NCBI RefSeq assembly: GCF_003670275.1 | Contig: NZ_QXJF01000012.1 | Span: forward strand, 27,350 to 91,349 | Length of the DNA stretch: 64,000 bases | Reading direction: 5' to 3' | Source of the DNA: Helicobacter labetoulli | Lineage (GTDB): Bacteria > Campylobacterota > Campylobacteria > Campylobacterales > Helicobacteraceae | Part shown: positions 63,716 through 64,000 of the stretch, piece by piece | How positions within the stretch are numbered: position 1 is the first letter of the stretch | Layout of the letters: the number at the start of each line of letters is the position of its first letter | Made by a program: the position numbers and the translations under genes | The notes under the pieces: generated by a model | What the model was told of the DNA's origin: nothing | What the model saw: only the letters and a program-made list of their open reading frames with translations | The model's database searches: none

Positions 63716-63926
63716 CGGCTATTCCAGCTTCTGCAAGCTCCAATTCCTCTTTTCTATTCTCTTCATCTGCTATATATATTGCGTATGCCACTCTATATTG
63801 TTGCAGAATGTTTTCTTCTTTTTCTTTTCTTTCTTGTTTTTGTTTTTCCAAATCAGTGCTAATTAACTCTGAAGTCATCGTAGCTCCTTTTGTAACTTGC
63901 ACTAATTTTAGCACATTTTCACTCAT
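63702..63926 (-). CDS. Probable antitoxin partner
   Basis: The 74-residue, highly charged protein (EKQKQERKEKEENILQQY) is helical and precedes the toxin gene with a 14-base overlap. That size, charge and place fit an antitoxin. ATG 63926 has AAAGGAG upstream. No DNA-binding domain type could be named. Confidence 0.65.
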   Translation of the reverse strand: MSENVLKLVQVTKGATMTSELISTDLEKQKQERKEKEENILQQYRVAYAIYIADEENRKEELELAEAGIADGIE

Positions 63927-64000
63927 TTTGCTCCTTTATTCCTAAACAACCTCTCAAACTCCTTTAAGAATCTATGCTCAACATATTGCATGTCTTGTAG
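63923..64000 (-). CDS. C-terminal end of an upstream gene (partial)
   Basis: The minus-strand frame from the window end gives 25 residues (for example EHRFLKEFERLFRNKGAK) and stops at TGA 63923-63925, overlapping the antitoxin ATG by three bases (ATGA). The antitoxin is therefore translationally coupled to a larger gene outside the window, which may belong to the mobile element. The product cannot be told. Confidence 0.5.
   Translation of the reverse strand, partial: LQDMQYVEHRFLKEFERLFRNKGAK

Overview
The window looks like chromosome of an epsilonproteobacterium, most likely an enterohepatic-type Helicobacter. The grounds are the AT-rich sequence, Helicobacter-style promoters (TATAAT or TAGAAT with little -35), a complex I operon whose nuoE/nuoF positions hold the two unrelated epsilon-type genes, pflA directly behind nuoN, a hefABC efflux operon, nrfHA, a selenocysteine formate dehydrogenase, and many G, C, A or T homopolymer tracts in surface-glycan genes. 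The species cannot be fixed from sequence alone.

Layout. 1-7690: end of the spc ribosomal operon (rplE' to infA) and the alpha operon (rpmJ to rplQ), all on +. 7925-11508: folate/PABA genes (fused pabB-pabC, then pabA), split by a reverse-oriented radical SAM gene lying between two 64-bp copies of the pabBC 3' end. 11718-19605: formate dehydrogenase locus (polyferredoxin, TorD-like chaperone, small Tat protein, fdhA with in-frame UGA and SECIS hairpin, fdhB, fdhC, fdhD). 19627-24937: hefABC behind a 38-bp palindromic operator candidate. 25008-27558: M15 peptidase, a small membrane protein with a C10 tract in its promoter, dgkA, and an unknown anchored protein. 27681-31060: nrfHA with an FNR-type site, then divergent pgeF. 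31065-35201 and 37588-43503: surface-glycan region with methyltransferases, glycosyltransferases, an O-antigen ligase-like protein, a radical SAM protein and glf, interrupted by tRNA-Arg, tRNA-fMet, tRNA-Gln, dps and ribBA. 43596-60696: moeB/thiF-like gene, pflA and the 14-gene nuo operon, all on -. 60936-61013: tRNA-Pro. 61262-64000: small, mostly unrecognised minus-strand genes, including a MazF/PemK-like toxin-antitoxin pair; this looks like the edge of an accessory island next to the tRNA.

How the parts fit. FdhABC and the Nuo complex would feed the quinone pool and NrfHA would drain it to nitrite, giving an anaerobic respiratory chain. The glycan region looks like contingency loci: methyltransferase genes at 32091-33056 and 33040-33810 are in frame at their G tracts, while the glycosyltransferase at 40320 and the radical SAM gene at 41399 are out of frame in this copy. 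The most unusual items are the duplicated pabBC end around the radical SAM gene, the set of phase-variable tracts, the GT4/GT9 hybrid glycosyltransferase, and the island genes after tRNA-Pro.
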